From: Streptomyces capitiformicae
GTDB taxonomy: Bacteria > Actinomycetota > Actinomycetes > Streptomycetales > Streptomycetaceae
Assembly: GCF_002214185.1 (NCBI RefSeq)
Contig: NZ_CP022161.1
Span: 620,001 to 684,000 of the forward strand
Direction of reading: 5' to 3'
Length of the DNA stretch: 64,000 bases
Part shown: in pieces, positions 1-10,659 of the stretch
Layout: each line of letters begins with the position of its first letter
Position numbering within the stretch: the stretch's first letter is position 1
Program-made: the position numbers and the translations under genes
The notes under the pieces: model-generated
Databases searched by the model: none
Seen by the model: only the letters and a program-made list of their open reading frames with translations
Told to the model about the DNA's origin: nothing

Positions 1-30
1 GGCGTCGGCGCCCTATGAGGAGCAGCAGTC

Positions 31-1833
31 TTGCGCGAGTTCAGCCTTCCGGCTTTGTACGAGGTCCCGACGGACGGCAACCTGACCGACATCGTCCGTA
101 GAAACGCCGCGCAGCATCCCGATGTCGCCGTCATCGCCCGCAAGGTGGGCGGCGCCTGGCAGGACGTCAGCGCTGTTCAGTTCCTCGACGAGGTGCGGGC
201 CGCCGCGAAGGGGCTCATCGCCACCGGCGTCCAGCCGGGCGACCGGGTCGGGCTCATGTCCCGTACCCGGTACGAGTGGACCCTGCTGGACTTCGCGATC
301 TGGTCGGCCGGCGCGATCACCGTGCCGGTGTACGAGACCAGCTCGCCGGAGCAGGTGCAGTGGATCCTCTCCGACTCGGGCGCGACCGCCTGCATCGTGG
401 AGCTGGACGGTCACTCGGCCGCCGTCGAGTCGGTGCGCGACCGACTGCCCGCGCTGAAGCACGTGTGGCAGATCGAGGGCGGTGGTGTCGAGGAGCTGGG
501 GCGGCTCGGCCAGGACGTCACCGACGCGGCGGTCGAGGAGCGCAGCTCGCTGGCGAAGGCCGACGATCCGGCGACCATCGTCTACACGTCCGGTACGACG
601 GGCCGCCCGAAGGGGTGTGTCCTCACCCATCGCAGCTTCTTCGCCGAGTGCGGCAACGTCGTCGAGCGGCTGCGGCCGCTGTTCCGTACGGGCGAGTGCA
701 GCGTCCTGCTGTTCCTCCCGCTCGCGCATGTCTTCGGCCGGCTGGTGCAGGTCGCGCCGATGATGGCGCCGATCAAGCTGGGCACGGTCCCGGACATCAA
801 GAACCTCACCGACGAGCTGGCCTCCTTCCGGCCGACGCTGATCCTCGGTGTCCCGCGTGTCTTCGAGAAGGTCTACAACTCGGCCCGCGCCAAGGCACAG
901 GCGGACGGCAAGGGCAAGATCTTCGACAAGGCCGCGGACACGGCGATCGCGTACAGCAAGGCCCTGGACACCCCGTCGGGCCCGCCCCTCGGCCTGAAGA
1001 TCAAACACATGGTCTTCGACAGACTCGTCTACAGCAAGCTGCGCGCGGTGCTCGGCGGCAAGGGTGAGTACGCCATCTCCGGCGGTGCCCCGCTGGGCGA
1101 GCGCCTCGGGCACTTCTTCCGCGGCATCGGCTTCACGGTTCTGGAGGGCTACGGCCTGACCGAGACCTGTGCCGCCACCGCCTTCAACCCCTGGGACCGG
1201 CAGAAGATCGGCACGGTCGGCCAGCCGCTGCCCGGCTCGGTGGTCCGCATCGCCGACGACGGCGAGGTGCTGCTGCACGGCGACCACCTGTTCAAGGGGT
1301 ACTGGAACAACCCGGCCGCCACCGAGGAGGCGCTGGCGGACGGCTGGTTCCACAGCGGTGACATCGGCACCCTCGACGAGGACGGCTACCTCAGGATCAC
1401 CGGCCGCAAGAAGGAGATCATCGTCACCGCGGGCGGCAAGAACGTCGCCCCGGCCGTGATCGAGGACCGTATCCGGGCGCACGCGCTGGTCGCCGAATGC
1501 ATGGTCGTCGGCGACGGACGCCCGTTCGTGGGTGCGCTGGTCACCGTCGACGAGGAGTTCCTGGGCCGTTGGGCCGCCGAGCACGGCAAGCCGGCGGGCT
1601 CCACCGCGGCGTCGCTGCGTGCGGACGCGGACCTGAACGCGGCGATCCAGGCCGCGATCGACGACGGCAACGCCGCGGTGTCGAAGGCGGAATCGGTGCG
1701 GAAGTTCCGCATTCTTTCCTCCCAGTTCACGGAGGATTCGGGCCACCTGACGCCGTCCCTGAAGCTCAAGCGCAATGTGGTGGCGAAGGACTTCGCGGAC
1801 GAGATCGAGGCGATCTATCGCGTCACTCCGTGA
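31..1833 (+). CDS. Long-chain fatty-acid--CoA ligase (AMP-forming)
   Basis: Activates long-chain fatty acids to acyl-CoA through an acyl-adenylate. The 600-residue protein has the AMP-binding P-loop YTSGTTGRPKG at about residues 185-195 and the adenylation motif GYGLTE at about 373-378, followed by the small C-terminal domain with GRKKEIIVTAGGKN. The length fits the FadD15-type family. The start is TTG, chosen because GAGGAG lies at 17-22, eight bases upstream, and the protein begins with the expected MREFSLPALYEVP. It is convergent with the cholesterol oxidase gene. In M. tuberculosis the equivalent ligase (FadD15) also precedes a PimB'-type gene, which supports orthology. I am confident of the family; chain-length preference cannot be read from sequence. 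Confidence 0.95.
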   Translation: MREFSLPALYEVPTDGNLTDIVRRNAAQHPDVAVIARKVGGAWQDVSAVQFLDEVRAAAKGLIATGVQPGDRVGLMSRTRYEWTLLDFAIWSAGAITVPVYETSSPEQVQWILSDSGATACIVELDGHSAAVESVRDRLPALKHVWQIEGGGVEELGRLGQDVTDAAVEERSSLAKADDPATIVYTSGTTGRPKGCVLTHRSFFAECGNVVERLRPLFRTGECSVLLFLPLAHVFGRLVQVAPMMAPIKLGTVPDIKNLTDELASFRPTLILGVPRVFEKVYNSARAKAQADGKGKIFDKAADTAIAYSKALDTPSGPPLGLKIKHMVFDRLVYSKLRAVLGGKGEYAISGGAPLGERLGHFFRGIGFTVLEGYGLTETCAATAFNPWDRQKIGTVGQPLPGSVVRIADDGEVLLHGDHLFKGYWNNPAATEEALADGWFHSGDIGTLDEDGYLRITGRKKEIIVTAGGKNVAPAVIEDRIRAHALVAECMVVGDGRPFVGALVTVDEEFLGRWAAEHGKPAGSTAASLRADADLNAAIQAAIDDGNAAVSKAESVRKFRILSSQFTEDSGHLTPSLKLKRNVVAKDFADEIEAIYRVTP

Positions 1834-1857
1834 CGCGGCTGATACGCTCAGTACATC

Positions 1858-1884
1858 GTCGGGGGCGACAACCAAGTCCCCGAC
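1858..1884 (+). terminator. Hairpin after acyl-CoA ligase gene
   Basis: GTCGGGG (1858-1864) pairs with CCCCGAC (1878-1884) across a 13-base loop, 24 bases after the ligase stop codon. There is no T-run, as is common for Streptomyces terminators. Confidence 0.4.
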
Positions 1885-1979
1885 AACCCGAGGGAGTCCT
1901 GTACTCGCTCCGGCGGCCGGAAGGGTCGTCGTCGGACAGGCATGGCCTGTCAAACTCCCCGGAGCGATCCAGGGGAGAG

Positions 1980-2001
1980 TCTCCCGAATTCATCCGGGAG
2001 A
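1980..2001. terminator. Hairpin between convergent genes
   Basis: TCTCCCG (1980-1986) pairs with CGGGAGA (1995-2001) over an 8-base loop, 35 bases beyond the cholesterol oxidase stop on the minus strand. It could serve both converging transcripts. Confidence 0.4.
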
Positions 2002-2035
2002 GAGCTTCAACAGAAGTAGCCAGCGGTCGTACAGC

Positions 2036-3700
<1,665 letters not shown>

Positions 3701-3733
3701 TCACACCAGAGATACGGGATGCCCCGTTTGCCC

Positions 3734-4876
3734 CTACAGCAACAACTCCAGCTTCTCGGCCAACAGGTCCCACCGCCACCGTTCCTCCACCCACTCCCGC
3801 CCCCGCTCCCCCATGCGGCGGCGCAACTCGGCATCGCCGAGGAGGGTGACGACACGCTCGGCGGCCTCCTCCGTGCAGCCGCCGCGCACGACCCAGCCGG
3901 TCTCGCCGTCGAGCACGGCGTCGGGGGCGCCGCCGGAGTCACCGGCGACGACGGGCAGGCCGGTCGCGGAGGCCTCCAGGTACACGATGCCGAGCCCTTC
4001 CACGTCAAGGCCGCCGCGCCGGGTGCGGCACGGCATGGCGAAGACGTCACCGGCGCCGTAGTGGGCGGGCAGCTCGGACCAGGGGACGGCCCCGGTGAAG
4101 CGGACGGACTCGGCGACCCCGGTCTCGTAGGCGAGCCTGCGCAGCTCCTTCTCGTACGGTCCGCCCCCGACGATCAGCAGCACCGCCTCCGGTTCCTTGG
4201 CCAGGATGGTCGGCATCGCGAGGATCAGCGTGTCCTGCCCCTTGCGCGGCACCAGCCGGGAGACGCACACGACCACCGGCCGGTCGGCGAGCCCGAGCCG
4301 GGCCCGGACCTCGGCACCGCCGGAGCCCGGGTGGAAGGTCTTCTCGTCGACGCCGGGCGGCAGCTGGACCATGCGTCCGGCCGCCTCGGGGGTCAGGGCG
4401 GTGGCGATCCGGGAGCGCGTGTACTCGCCCAGGTACGTGATCGTGTCCGTGGCCTCGCCGATCCGCCGCAGCAGCTGCCGGGCGGCCGGCAGCTGCGCCC
4501 ACCCCGCCTCGTGGCCGTGCGTGGTGGCGACCAGCCGCTGCGCGCCCGCCTTCCGCAGGGCGGGCGCCATCAGGCCGAGCGGTGCCGCCGCCCCGAACCA
4601 CACCGACGTACAGCCGTGCTCCCGCAGCAGACCGACGGCCGTACGCGTGGCGCCCGGCGTCGGCAGCAGCATGGTCGTCCGGTCGCGTACGACGGTGAAG
4701 GGCTGCTCGGCGTCGAAGGCGGCCGTCGCCTCGACGCCCTCCCGGCTCCGCTTCCAGGTCGAGGCGTAGACGACGACCTTCTCGGGGTCCAGCCGCAGCG
4801 CCATATTGTGCAGGAAGGCCTGGATTCCGCCGGGCCGGGGCGGGAAGTCGTTGGTCACGATCAGGGTCTTGTGCAT
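3734..4876 (-). CDS. pimB: GT4 mannosyltransferase, PimB'-like
   Basis: Probably the GDP-mannose-dependent mannosyltransferase that adds the second mannose to phosphatidylinositol mannoside on the cytoplasmic face of the membrane. The 380-residue protein has the GT-B fold signature: TNDFPPRPGGIQ at the N-terminus, WFGAAAPLG, THGHEAGW, the hinge SRLVPRKGQDT, and the nucleotide-sugar motif EASATGLPVVAGDSGGAP. These blocks match, from memory, the mycobacterial PimB' (Rv2188c) closely. I chose the ATG at 4876 (MHKTLIV) because homology starts there; an in-frame start at 4924 would add 16 residues that look unlike coding sequence. No clear ribosome site; TAGGGT eight bases upstream suggests a leaderless transcript. 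It is divergent from the GT87 gene. Confidence 0.85.
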   Translation of the reverse strand: MHKTLIVTNDFPPRPGGIQAFLHNMALRLDPEKVVVYASTWKRSREGVEATAAFDAEQPFTVVRDRTTMLLPTPGATRTAVGLLREHGCTSVWFGAAAPLGLMAPALRKAGAQRLVATTHGHEAGWAQLPAARQLLRRIGEATDTITYLGEYTRSRIATALTPEAAGRMVQLPPGVDEKTFHPGSGGAEVRARLGLADRPVVVCVSRLVPRKGQDTLILAMPTILAKEPEAVLLIVGGGPYEKELRRLAYETGVAESVRFTGAVPWSELPAHYGAGDVFAMPCRTRRGGLDVEGLGIVYLEASATGLPVVAGDSGGAPDAVLDGETGWVVRGGCTEEAAERVVTLLGDAELRRRMGERGREWVEERWRWDLLAEKLELLL

Positions 4877-5017
4877 CGCCGCCGACCCTACCGAACAGGC
4901 GATCGCCAGAGTGTCCGCACCCACTCCTCACACGGTCCGGCCGGGCTTCACAGTCGCTTCACAGCCGGGCAGGGGATCATGTCCCCACACGCGCGAAACA
5001 CACGGACAGGGGCACAG

Positions 5018-6259
5018 GTGGCTCAGGTGGACATGACGGGCACTCGACGGCTCCCGTTCGGGCTGCTGACGGCCTGGGGCGCGACCCGGCTGCTCCTGCT
5101 GCTGTTCGTCTTCAAGGTGTACGTGTTCCCCGGCCCCGACGTCACCAGCGATGTGTCGGTGATCTACCAGGGCTGGTACGAGATCCTGCGCACAGGAACG
5201 TATCCCCTGGACGATGTGACGTGGCAGTACCCGCCCGCCGCCGCCCTCGCGATCCTCTCCCCCGGCCTGCTGCCCTTCCTTGACTACGCGTCGGCCTTCT
5301 TCGCCCTCGCCTTCCTCGCCGACCTGGTCGTGCTCACCCTGCTCCTGTACGCGGGCGCCCGCCCCGGAAGGACCTGGCGCGGCGCCTGGGTGTGGGTGGT
5401 GGGCCTGCCACTGCTCGGCCCGACCGTGTACGCCCGCTACGACGTGATGGTGACCGCGGTGGCGGTCGCCGCCCTCCTCGCCGGCGGCCGCCACCCGCGC
5501 CTGATGGGGGCGCTCACGGCCTTCGCGGCCCTGCTGAAGGTGTGGCCGGTGCTGCTGCTCCTGGGCGCCCGCGGCCGCAGGGCCTGGGCCTCGGCGGCGG
5601 TGACCGCCGTGTCGCTGGCCGCCCTCTTCGCCGTCTCCATGCCCGGCGCCTTCGCCTTCCTGACCTTCCAGCGCGACCGGGGCACCGAGGTGGAGTCGCT
5701 GGGCGCCCTCGTCTTCCACGTCGCCCGGCAGTTCGGCTGGAACGGCCAGGTGCTGCTCAACTACGGCTCGGTCGAGTTCCTCGGCGACTACGTCGACGTG
5801 GTCAGCAACGCGGCCCTGGCGCTCAGCGCGGTGGCCTTCGGCTGGCTGCTGCTGTGGCGGGTGCGCGCGCGGCGTTTCGACCCGCAGACTCTCGCGGACG
5901 CCGCGTTCGTGGCGGTGCTGATGTTCACCACCACGAGCCGGGTGATCAGCCCCCAGTACATGGTGTGGCTGGTCGGCCTCGCGGCGGTCTGCCTCTGTTT
6001 CCGGGGCAGCCGCATGGTGGTGCCCGCGAGGCTCGTCCTGGTCGCGTCCTTCGTGACCGTCCTGGAGTTCCCGATCTGGTTCTCCCACGTGGTCATGAGC
6101 GACGGGCTCGGCATCATCCTCCTCTTCGCCCGCAACGGCCTCCTCGTCCTCGCCACCCTCCTCGCCGCCCTCGAACTGTGGCAGGCCACGGTCCCCCGCC
6201 GGGTACCCCTGCCGGCCCCTGACCAGCCGACCCGCACGAAGGAACCCATGGGCTCGTGA
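5018..6259 (+). CDS. GT87-family polyprenol-linked glycosyltransferase, integral membrane
   Basis: Predicted multi-spanning mannosyl- or arabinosyl-type transferase of the DUF2029/GT87 family, which uses polyprenyl-phosphate sugars on the outer membrane face. The 413-residue protein has about ten hydrophobic segments. The loop YPLDDVTWQYPPAAAL follows the first segment and YARYDVMV plus LLKVWPVLLLL follow later, all typical of the family. GTG at 5018 is favoured because AGGGG lies five bases upstream; ATG at 4979 or 5033 are alternatives. It is divergent from the PimB'-like gene, so the two may cooperate in lipoglycan synthesis. The acceptor and sugar are not determinable from sequence. Confidence 0.8.
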   Translation: MAQVDMTGTRRLPFGLLTAWGATRLLLLLFVFKVYVFPGPDVTSDVSVIYQGWYEILRTGTYPLDDVTWQYPPAAALAILSPGLLPFLDYASAFFALAFLADLVVLTLLLYAGARPGRTWRGAWVWVVGLPLLGPTVYARYDVMVTAVAVAALLAGGRHPRLMGALTAFAALLKVWPVLLLLGARGRRAWASAAVTAVSLAALFAVSMPGAFAFLTFQRDRGTEVESLGALVFHVARQFGWNGQVLLNYGSVEFLGDYVDVVSNAALALSAVAFGWLLLWRVRARRFDPQTLADAAFVAVLMFTTTSRVISPQYMVWLVGLAAVCLCFRGSRMVVPARLVLVASFVTVLEFPIWFSHVVMSDGLGIILLFARNGLLVLATLLAALELWQATVPRRVPLPAPDQPTRTKEPMGS

Positions 6260-6454
6260 TCGCGGGAGAGCTCGGGGGGGGCGGCTTGTTCGGCGGCTGC
6301 GGGTGGTTCGTGGTTGCTCGCGCCCACGCGGCGGAGCCGCAGATGTCACAGCCCCGCGCCCCGTGACGGCACGGGTCGCGCCCGGTGCCTTCAAGGGGCG
6401 CGGGGCTGTGTCGATGTGCGGCTCCGCCGCGGCGCCGGCGGCACGACCCCCGTG
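6260..6454. repeat. Dispersed modular inverted-repeat element, copy 1
   Basis: Fills the whole gap between two convergent genes. A 35-base left arm (6328-6362) and a 36-base right arm (6395-6430) are near-perfect reverse complements with only a few differences. Each arm carries the phrase GCGGCGGAGCCGC and ends at the centre in CCCGCGCCCC. The left outer edge, CGCGGGAGAGCTCGGGG at 6262, recurs inverted at the edges of copies 7 and 8. It probably acts as a bidirectional terminator. Confidence 0.85.
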
Positions 6455-7690
6455 TCAGCCCAGCTGAGTCCTCACATACGCCCGCCACTGCTCGGTGAAC
6501 CTCCCCGGTGTCGTCCCGAGCACCTCCCGCAGCGCGGTCTCCACCGCCTCGGCCCGCTTCCCATGCTCGCCGACGGCCCGGTAGAACTCGTTCAGGCGGA
6601 CCTCGCCCCAGCGGTCCGCGATCATCCGGCAGGCCAGCCAGCCGCCCTCGTAGGCCTGGGCGAGCCCGCCGGAGTCGCCGGAGAAGCCGAAGTCGGCGTC
6701 CTCGGGGAGCTCGGCCGGGGCCCTGCCCTCCGCCACCGCGCGCCGCAGCTCCGGCGCCACCTCGGACGCCGAACGGCCGGTCGCCCGGTAGCCGACCCAG
6801 TCCGCGTACCCCTCGGAGAGCCACAGGGGCGTGGCGGCGTTGGTGTGGGCGCGGGTGGCGACGTGGGTGGTCTCGTGGGTGAGGACGACCTGCTTGCCGA
6901 AGCCGCCGAGGACGGCGTACGCGTTGGGGTTGACGATGATCCGGTCGGCGGGGGCCTTCGCTGATCCTCCCGCCTCGCCGGTCGTGACCGCGGCGATCCC
7001 CTGATACCCGTCCGAGGGCGCCCCGAGCAGCCCCGCCATCTCCTCCAGCGAGTGCGGCACGAGGACCACGACCCGGCGCGCCCAGTCCTCGCCCCACGCC
7101 TCGGTCACGGCGGGCACGGACCGGTCCGCCAGCCGCGCGTACTCCCGTAGGCTCCCCTCCGGCCGGCCCACCCCGAGCACCAGACTCCGCTCGCCGTGCA
7201 CGACCTGTATCGCCCCTTGCTCCCACAGCTGCTCGGTGCCCTTCTCCGAGGGCTCGTCGGAGGCGACGTACCAGGCGCCGTCGTCACGGACCAGGGACAG
7301 CGTGCGTACAGCGGTGACGGGCGCCCTGTCGTAGCCGCGTATCCGGTAGCGCAGGGCCGCCTCGGCCGTGGCCCGGTCGCCGGAGCGGTCGAAGCCGGTG
7401 AGGTCGTAAGACCAGCCCGCCAGCGGAAGCTCCCGCAGGTTCGCGAACTCGGCGGACCCGCCGGCCAGTTCGGGCCGGACCGCGTCGGCGGATGCCTCCG
7501 TGGCCCGGAACGCCGTCTCGTCCCGCTCCAGAACCGCCTCCGCCCGCCGGTCGAGCATCCGCTCGACGTCGACGCGGGCGGAGTCAGCTGCCGGGTTGCC
7601 GCCGCAGCCGACGAGGAGGGCGAGCGTGAGGGCCAGGGCGTATGGGGAAAGTCCCGTCGTCCGCCCGGAGGGCGGGCCGGGCGGCGTCAT
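6455..7690 (-). CDS. Lipoprotein with gluzincin-type zinc peptidase motif
   Basis: Predicted surface lipoprotein: a hydrophobic N-terminal segment ends in the lipobox LLVGC with Cys29. The C-terminal half carries HETTH at 272-276 and a downstream Glu in WLSEGYADW (about 293), the HExxH...E arrangement of zinc metallopeptidases of the peptidase MA clan. The middle third, with repeated beta-rich LSLVRDDGAWYV-type segments, resembles an NTF2-like or DUF-type domain. Length 411 residues. The ATG at 7690 has GGGAGGGG just upstream. It is convergent with the GT87 gene and lies next to two cell-wall hydrolases on the same strand, but 286 bases separate it from them. Substrate unknown. Confidence 0.8.
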   Translation of the reverse strand: MTPPGPPSGRTTGLSPYALALTLALLVGCGGNPAADSARVDVERMLDRRAEAVLERDETAFRATEASADAVRPELAGGSAEFANLRELPLAGWSYDLTGFDRSGDRATAEAALRYRIRGYDRAPVTAVRTLSLVRDDGAWYVASDEPSEKGTEQLWEQGAIQVVHGERSLVLGVGRPEGSLREYARLADRSVPAVTEAWGEDWARRVVVLVPHSLEEMAGLLGAPSDGYQGIAAVTTGEAGGSAKAPADRIIVNPNAYAVLGGFGKQVVLTHETTHVATRAHTNAATPLWLSEGYADWVGYRATGRSASEVAPELRRAVAEGRAPAELPEDADFGFSGDSGGLAQAYEGGWLACRMIADRWGEVRLNEFYRAVGEHGKRAEAVETALREVLGTTPGRFTEQWRAYVRTQLG

Positions 7691-7728
7691 GAGGCCCCTC
7701 CCGCTCGAGCGAAGCCGAGAGTCGGGGA

Positions 7729-7774
7729 GCGTACCAGGCGTCGGGCGACGAGAGCGCGTACCAGGCGTCGGGCG
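7729..7774. repeat. Two 19-bp direct repeats
   Basis: GCGTACCAGGCGTCGGGCG occurs at 7729-7747 and again at 7756-7774, 27 bases apart, in the 286-base gap between the lipoprotein gene start and the NlpC/P60 gene end. No other feature is evident in this gap. Confidence 0.75.
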
Positions 7775-7976
7775 GCAGGCGGGACTTTCGCAACACGCCC
7801 CAGGGCCGAGGGGAGGCCTCTGCGCCCCGGGTGCCCGTGCCGGACCCCCGACCCGGGCCGGGGACGCGTCGTACGCCTTCGACCAGCCACGTTCCCGATC
7901 GTACGGGGCCCCCGTCGCCGTACGGCAGGGCGGTGCGGGCGTACGGCGGAGGGGGCCCTGGACCTGTGTGGGAGTG

Positions 7977-9017
7977 TCAGGGGCGGGTGACCGAGGCGAT
8001 CGGCATCATGCCGACAGGGTCGTAGCGGACGGGGGCGCCCGGGTAGGGAGCGTGAATGACTTGGCCGTCGCCCACGTACATACCTACGTGGCTGGCATCC
8101 GACCGATACGTGACCAGGTCGCCGGGCTGCGCCTGGGACAGCGGGACCTGGGTGCCGGCGTATCGCTGGGACTGCGAGGTGCGCGGAAGCGCGACCCCGG
8201 CCTGGGAGTACGACCAGACCATGAGGCCCGAGCAGTCGAAGCCGTAGGGGCCGGACGCACCCCACACGTACGGCTTGCCGAGGGCGGAGCGCGCGGCGGC
8301 GACGGCAGCCGCCGCGCGGGCGTTGGGGGCGCCGGCGCCGGTGAGGTCGGGCCTCTCCATCTCGGAGCGGCCTTTGCCGCCGGAGCGGGAGGCACGGTCG
8401 AACTCGGCGCGCTCGTCGTCCGGGAGGGAGTCGAGCAGCCTCCGGGCCTCGGCGAGCTTCCGCTCGACCGTCCGCTTGTGCAAGGCGACGGCCTTGCGGC
8501 TCTTCTCCAGCTCGGTGAGCTTGCCGGAGGCCTCCGCGCGCTGCTGGGCGATGTCGCGCATGGCCTGCTGGAGAGCGTGGAGTTCGCCCGCCTGGTGGGC
8601 GCCGATCCGGTCCAGGGCGGCGGCCTTGTCGAGGTAGTCGTCCGGGTTGTCGGAGAACAGCAGGGCGAGGGACGGGTCGAGGCCGCCGGAGCGGTACTGG
8701 GCCCCGGCGAGCGAACCCAGCGACTCCCGCATGGTGTTGATGCGGTCCTGCTGCCGGGCGATCGCGTCCTGGGCGGTGCCGATCTGGTCGCCGAGTCTGT
8801 CGGCGCGCTCGTCGGCCTTGTTGAACGCCTCGGTGGCCTGCTCGGCCTCCTCGTACAGCCGGTCGACCTCGGCGCGGGTGTGGTGGTCGTGCGGGGCGGC
8901 GACGGCCGACTGGACGGGGACGGCGCCGAAGGCGGTGGCCGCGGCGGACAGCACGCTCAGGGCGGCGGCTGCGCCCCGGTCGAACCCGGACGGTACAAGG
9001 CGACTGTGGGACACCAC
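7977..9017 (-). CDS. Secreted NlpC/P60 (C40) peptidoglycan hydrolase, paralogue 1
   Basis: Likely D,L-endopeptidase that cuts stem peptides of peptidoglycan. The 346-residue protein has a secretory signal ending near AVAAPHDHH, a long coiled-coil region (about residues 50-220) like that of RipA-type hydrolases, and a C-terminal NlpC/P60 domain. Catalytic Cys lies in FDCSG, catalytic His in SHVGMYVG, and the third polar residue in VIHAPYP. I set the start at GTG 9017: GAAGGGAG (forward 9029-9036) sits 11 bases upstream and the start aligns with the paralogue; an ATG at 9074 would add a Pro/Arg-rich stretch unlike a signal peptide. The neighbouring gene is a paralogue in the same orientation. 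Confidence 0.9.
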   Translation of the reverse strand: MVSHSRLVPSGFDRGAAAALSVLSAAATAFGAVPVQSAVAAPHDHHTRAEVDRLYEEAEQATEAFNKADERADRLGDQIGTAQDAIARQQDRINTMRESLGSLAGAQYRSGGLDPSLALLFSDNPDDYLDKAAALDRIGAHQAGELHALQQAMRDIAQQRAEASGKLTELEKSRKAVALHKRTVERKLAEARRLLDSLPDDERAEFDRASRSGGKGRSEMERPDLTGAGAPNARAAAAVAAARSALGKPYVWGASGPYGFDCSGLMVWSYSQAGVALPRTSQSQRYAGTQVPLSQAQPGDLVTYRSDASHVGMYVGDGQVIHAPYPGAPVRYDPVGMMPIASVTRP

Positions 9018-9271
9018 GGGAAGCCGCACTCCCTTCGACGGCGGACAGGGCCCTCCCCGAAGCCGCAGAGGCACCCGGAGGGGGCGCCCTCACGGCCAGT
9101 GAGGGAAGCGCGGCCGACAGTAGCCGCGCGAGCCTGTCACAGCCAAAGACCTACGCGGACACACAGCGTGACGCCCCGCTCGGGACCCAGGTCACCGGCG
9201 GGGCATGGGGTCAGCGTGAGGTGCGGGAATTCGCCCGTTCGGACGGCCCTGCGTCCTGATCTCGAAGCAGA

Positions 9272-9310
9272 ACGGCTCCGATGGTCACACCGCGTGACCA
9301 TCGGAGCCGT
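9272..9310 (-). terminator. Strong hairpin terminator
   Basis: A perfect 17-bp stem (9272-9288 with 9294-9310) with a 5-base loop lies 50 bases past the stop of the second NlpC/P60 gene. The rest of the 342-base gap 9018-9359 is leader of the first hydrolase gene, in which I found no riboswitch core. Confidence 0.85.
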
Positions 9311-9359
9311 GAAGCCCTCAGAAGCCCTCGAGGAACCGAAGCAGGCGTCGGATCAGGCG

Positions 9360-10391
9360 TCAGATACGGACGCCGAACTGGAAGGTGCCGATGGTGCTCA
9401 TCGACTCGTAGCGGACGACCTTGCCCGGGTACGGGGAGTGAATGATCGTGCCGTTGCCGGCGTAGAGGCCGACGTGACCCAGGTTGTTGAAGAACACCAG
9501 GTCGCCGGGGGCGAGTTGGTCGCGCGTGATCCGGGTGCCGTCGTTCGCCTGCGTGTACGTGGTCCGGCTGATGGACACACCCGCCTGGGCGTAGGCCCAC
9601 TGTGTCAGCCCGGAGCAGTCGTACGAGTTGGGGCCGCTGCCGCCGGAGACGTACGGCTTGCCCTGCTGGGTGGCGGCGGCGGCGAGGGCGGCCGCGCCGC
9701 GCTGGGAGGCGGGCACCTCGTTGCCGAGGTCGACACGCTCACCGGCGGAGCGGCTGGCGCGCGTCTCCTCCTTGTCCAGGGCCGCCTTCTCCGCGGCGGT
9801 CAGGGTGTTGAGGAGCTTCTGCGCCTCGGCCAGCTTCGACTGGACTTCCTTCTTCTTCTTGCCCAGCGACGCGCGGACCTCGGCGAGGTCCGCGAGCTTC
9901 TCGTTGGCCTCCTGGCGCTGCTGCGCGAGCGAGCGCTGCTTCTCCTGGATCTTCTTGAGCGCGTCGACCTGCTGACTGCTCAACTGGTCCAGCGTGGCGG
10001 CCTTGTCCAGATAGTCGTCCGGGTCGGCGGAGAGGAAGAGCTGGATCGAGGAGTCGATACCACCCGAGCGGTACTGGGCGCTGGCGGCCTGGCCTATGCC
10101 CTCACGCAGCTCGTTGAGGTCTTCCTGGCCGCGGGCGACGTTGTCCTGGATGGTGGAGATCTCCTTCTGGAGCTTCTTCTCCTTCTCCTTGGCCCCGTTG
10201 TACTTGTCGGTGGCCCGCCCGGCCTCTTCGTAGAGGTCGTGGACCTTGGTCTTGACCTCTTCCTTGCTCGGCTTGTCGCCGGGCGCGGCGTTGGCCGCCT
10301 GGGAGGTCAGGGCCACGGCAGCGGCAGCGGCAGTGGTGAGCACGGTCACACGCGCACGGCTCGGCTGCTTCGGTCGACGGTGGGACGCCAC
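9360..10391 (-). CDS. Secreted NlpC/P60 (C40) peptidoglycan hydrolase, paralogue 2
   Basis: Same architecture as the downstream paralogue: signal peptide ending in ANAAPG, coiled coil with many Lys/Glu/Gln (about 40-210), and a C-terminal NlpC/P60 domain with catalytic Cys in YDCSG, His in GHVGLYAG and the third residue in IIHSPYPG. Length 343 residues. GTG at 10391 was chosen because AAGGAG (forward 10401-10406) is nine bases upstream; an ATG at 10421 would put a start codon before its own Shine-Dalgarno sequence. It is followed by its own strong terminator, so the two hydrolases are separate transcripts. The coiled coil may mediate self-inhibition or membrane-complex activation, as in RipA/FtsEX systems (family knowledge, not shown here). 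Confidence 0.9.
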   Translation of the reverse strand: MASHRRPKQPSRARVTVLTTAAAAAVALTSQAANAAPGDKPSKEEVKTKVHDLYEEAGRATDKYNGAKEKEKKLQKEISTIQDNVARGQEDLNELREGIGQAASAQYRSGGIDSSIQLFLSADPDDYLDKAATLDQLSSQQVDALKKIQEKQRSLAQQRQEANEKLADLAEVRASLGKKKKEVQSKLAEAQKLLNTLTAAEKAALDKEETRASRSAGERVDLGNEVPASQRGAAALAAAATQQGKPYVSGGSGPNSYDCSGLTQWAYAQAGVSISRTTYTQANDGTRITRDQLAPGDLVFFNNLGHVGLYAGNGTIIHSPYPGKVVRYESMSTIGTFQFGVRI

Positions 10392-10415
10392 GGTAGGGAA
10401 CTCCTTCATGTGAGC

Positions 10416-10494
10416 GATCACCCGGCGGGGACTCCGGTGATGATCACCCGTTGAGAGGTTTGAGCCCAGACCCTAGTGACCTAATGATGATCAC
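10416..10494 (-). promoter_or_regulatory. Repeated GATCAC boxes upstream of NlpC/P60 gene
   Basis: TGATGATCAC occurs at 10438-10447 and 10485-10494, and GATCACCCG at 10416-10424 and 10443-10451. The central one is part of the palindrome GGTGATGATCACC (10436-10448). They lie between the hydrolase start and about 100 bases upstream and may be protein-binding sites. The remaining upstream sequence to 10659 shows no further feature. Confidence 0.35.
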
Positions 10495-10659
10495 TTCAAA
10501 TCCCCCACAGGAAAAATCCCGCCCCACGGCGCACTATTTACACTCAACACACATGTAGTGATGTTCCGTTGACGCTACGTTGCGCAACAGTTCGATCCAA
10601 TTCGGACATAGCACCCGTACGTCGCCGTTGGGGCGGACGGGGCCGAGAAGGCTGAAACG

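Noticed and set aside
13..1953. 646-residue minus-strand ORF opposite the acyl-CoA ligase
   Set aside because: Arg/Asp/Gly-rich shadow with no domain; the plus-strand gene has all ligase motifs.
9018..9210. Possible c-di-AMP (ydaO) riboswitch before an NlpC/P60 gene
   Set aside because: Such riboswitches precede some Streptomyces cell-wall hydrolases, but I could not find the conserved core here or before 10391.
7500..10454. 984-residue plus-strand ORF
   Set aside because: Antisense of two clear NlpC/P60 genes; Gly/Leu/Val-rich low complexity is typical of the reverse frame.
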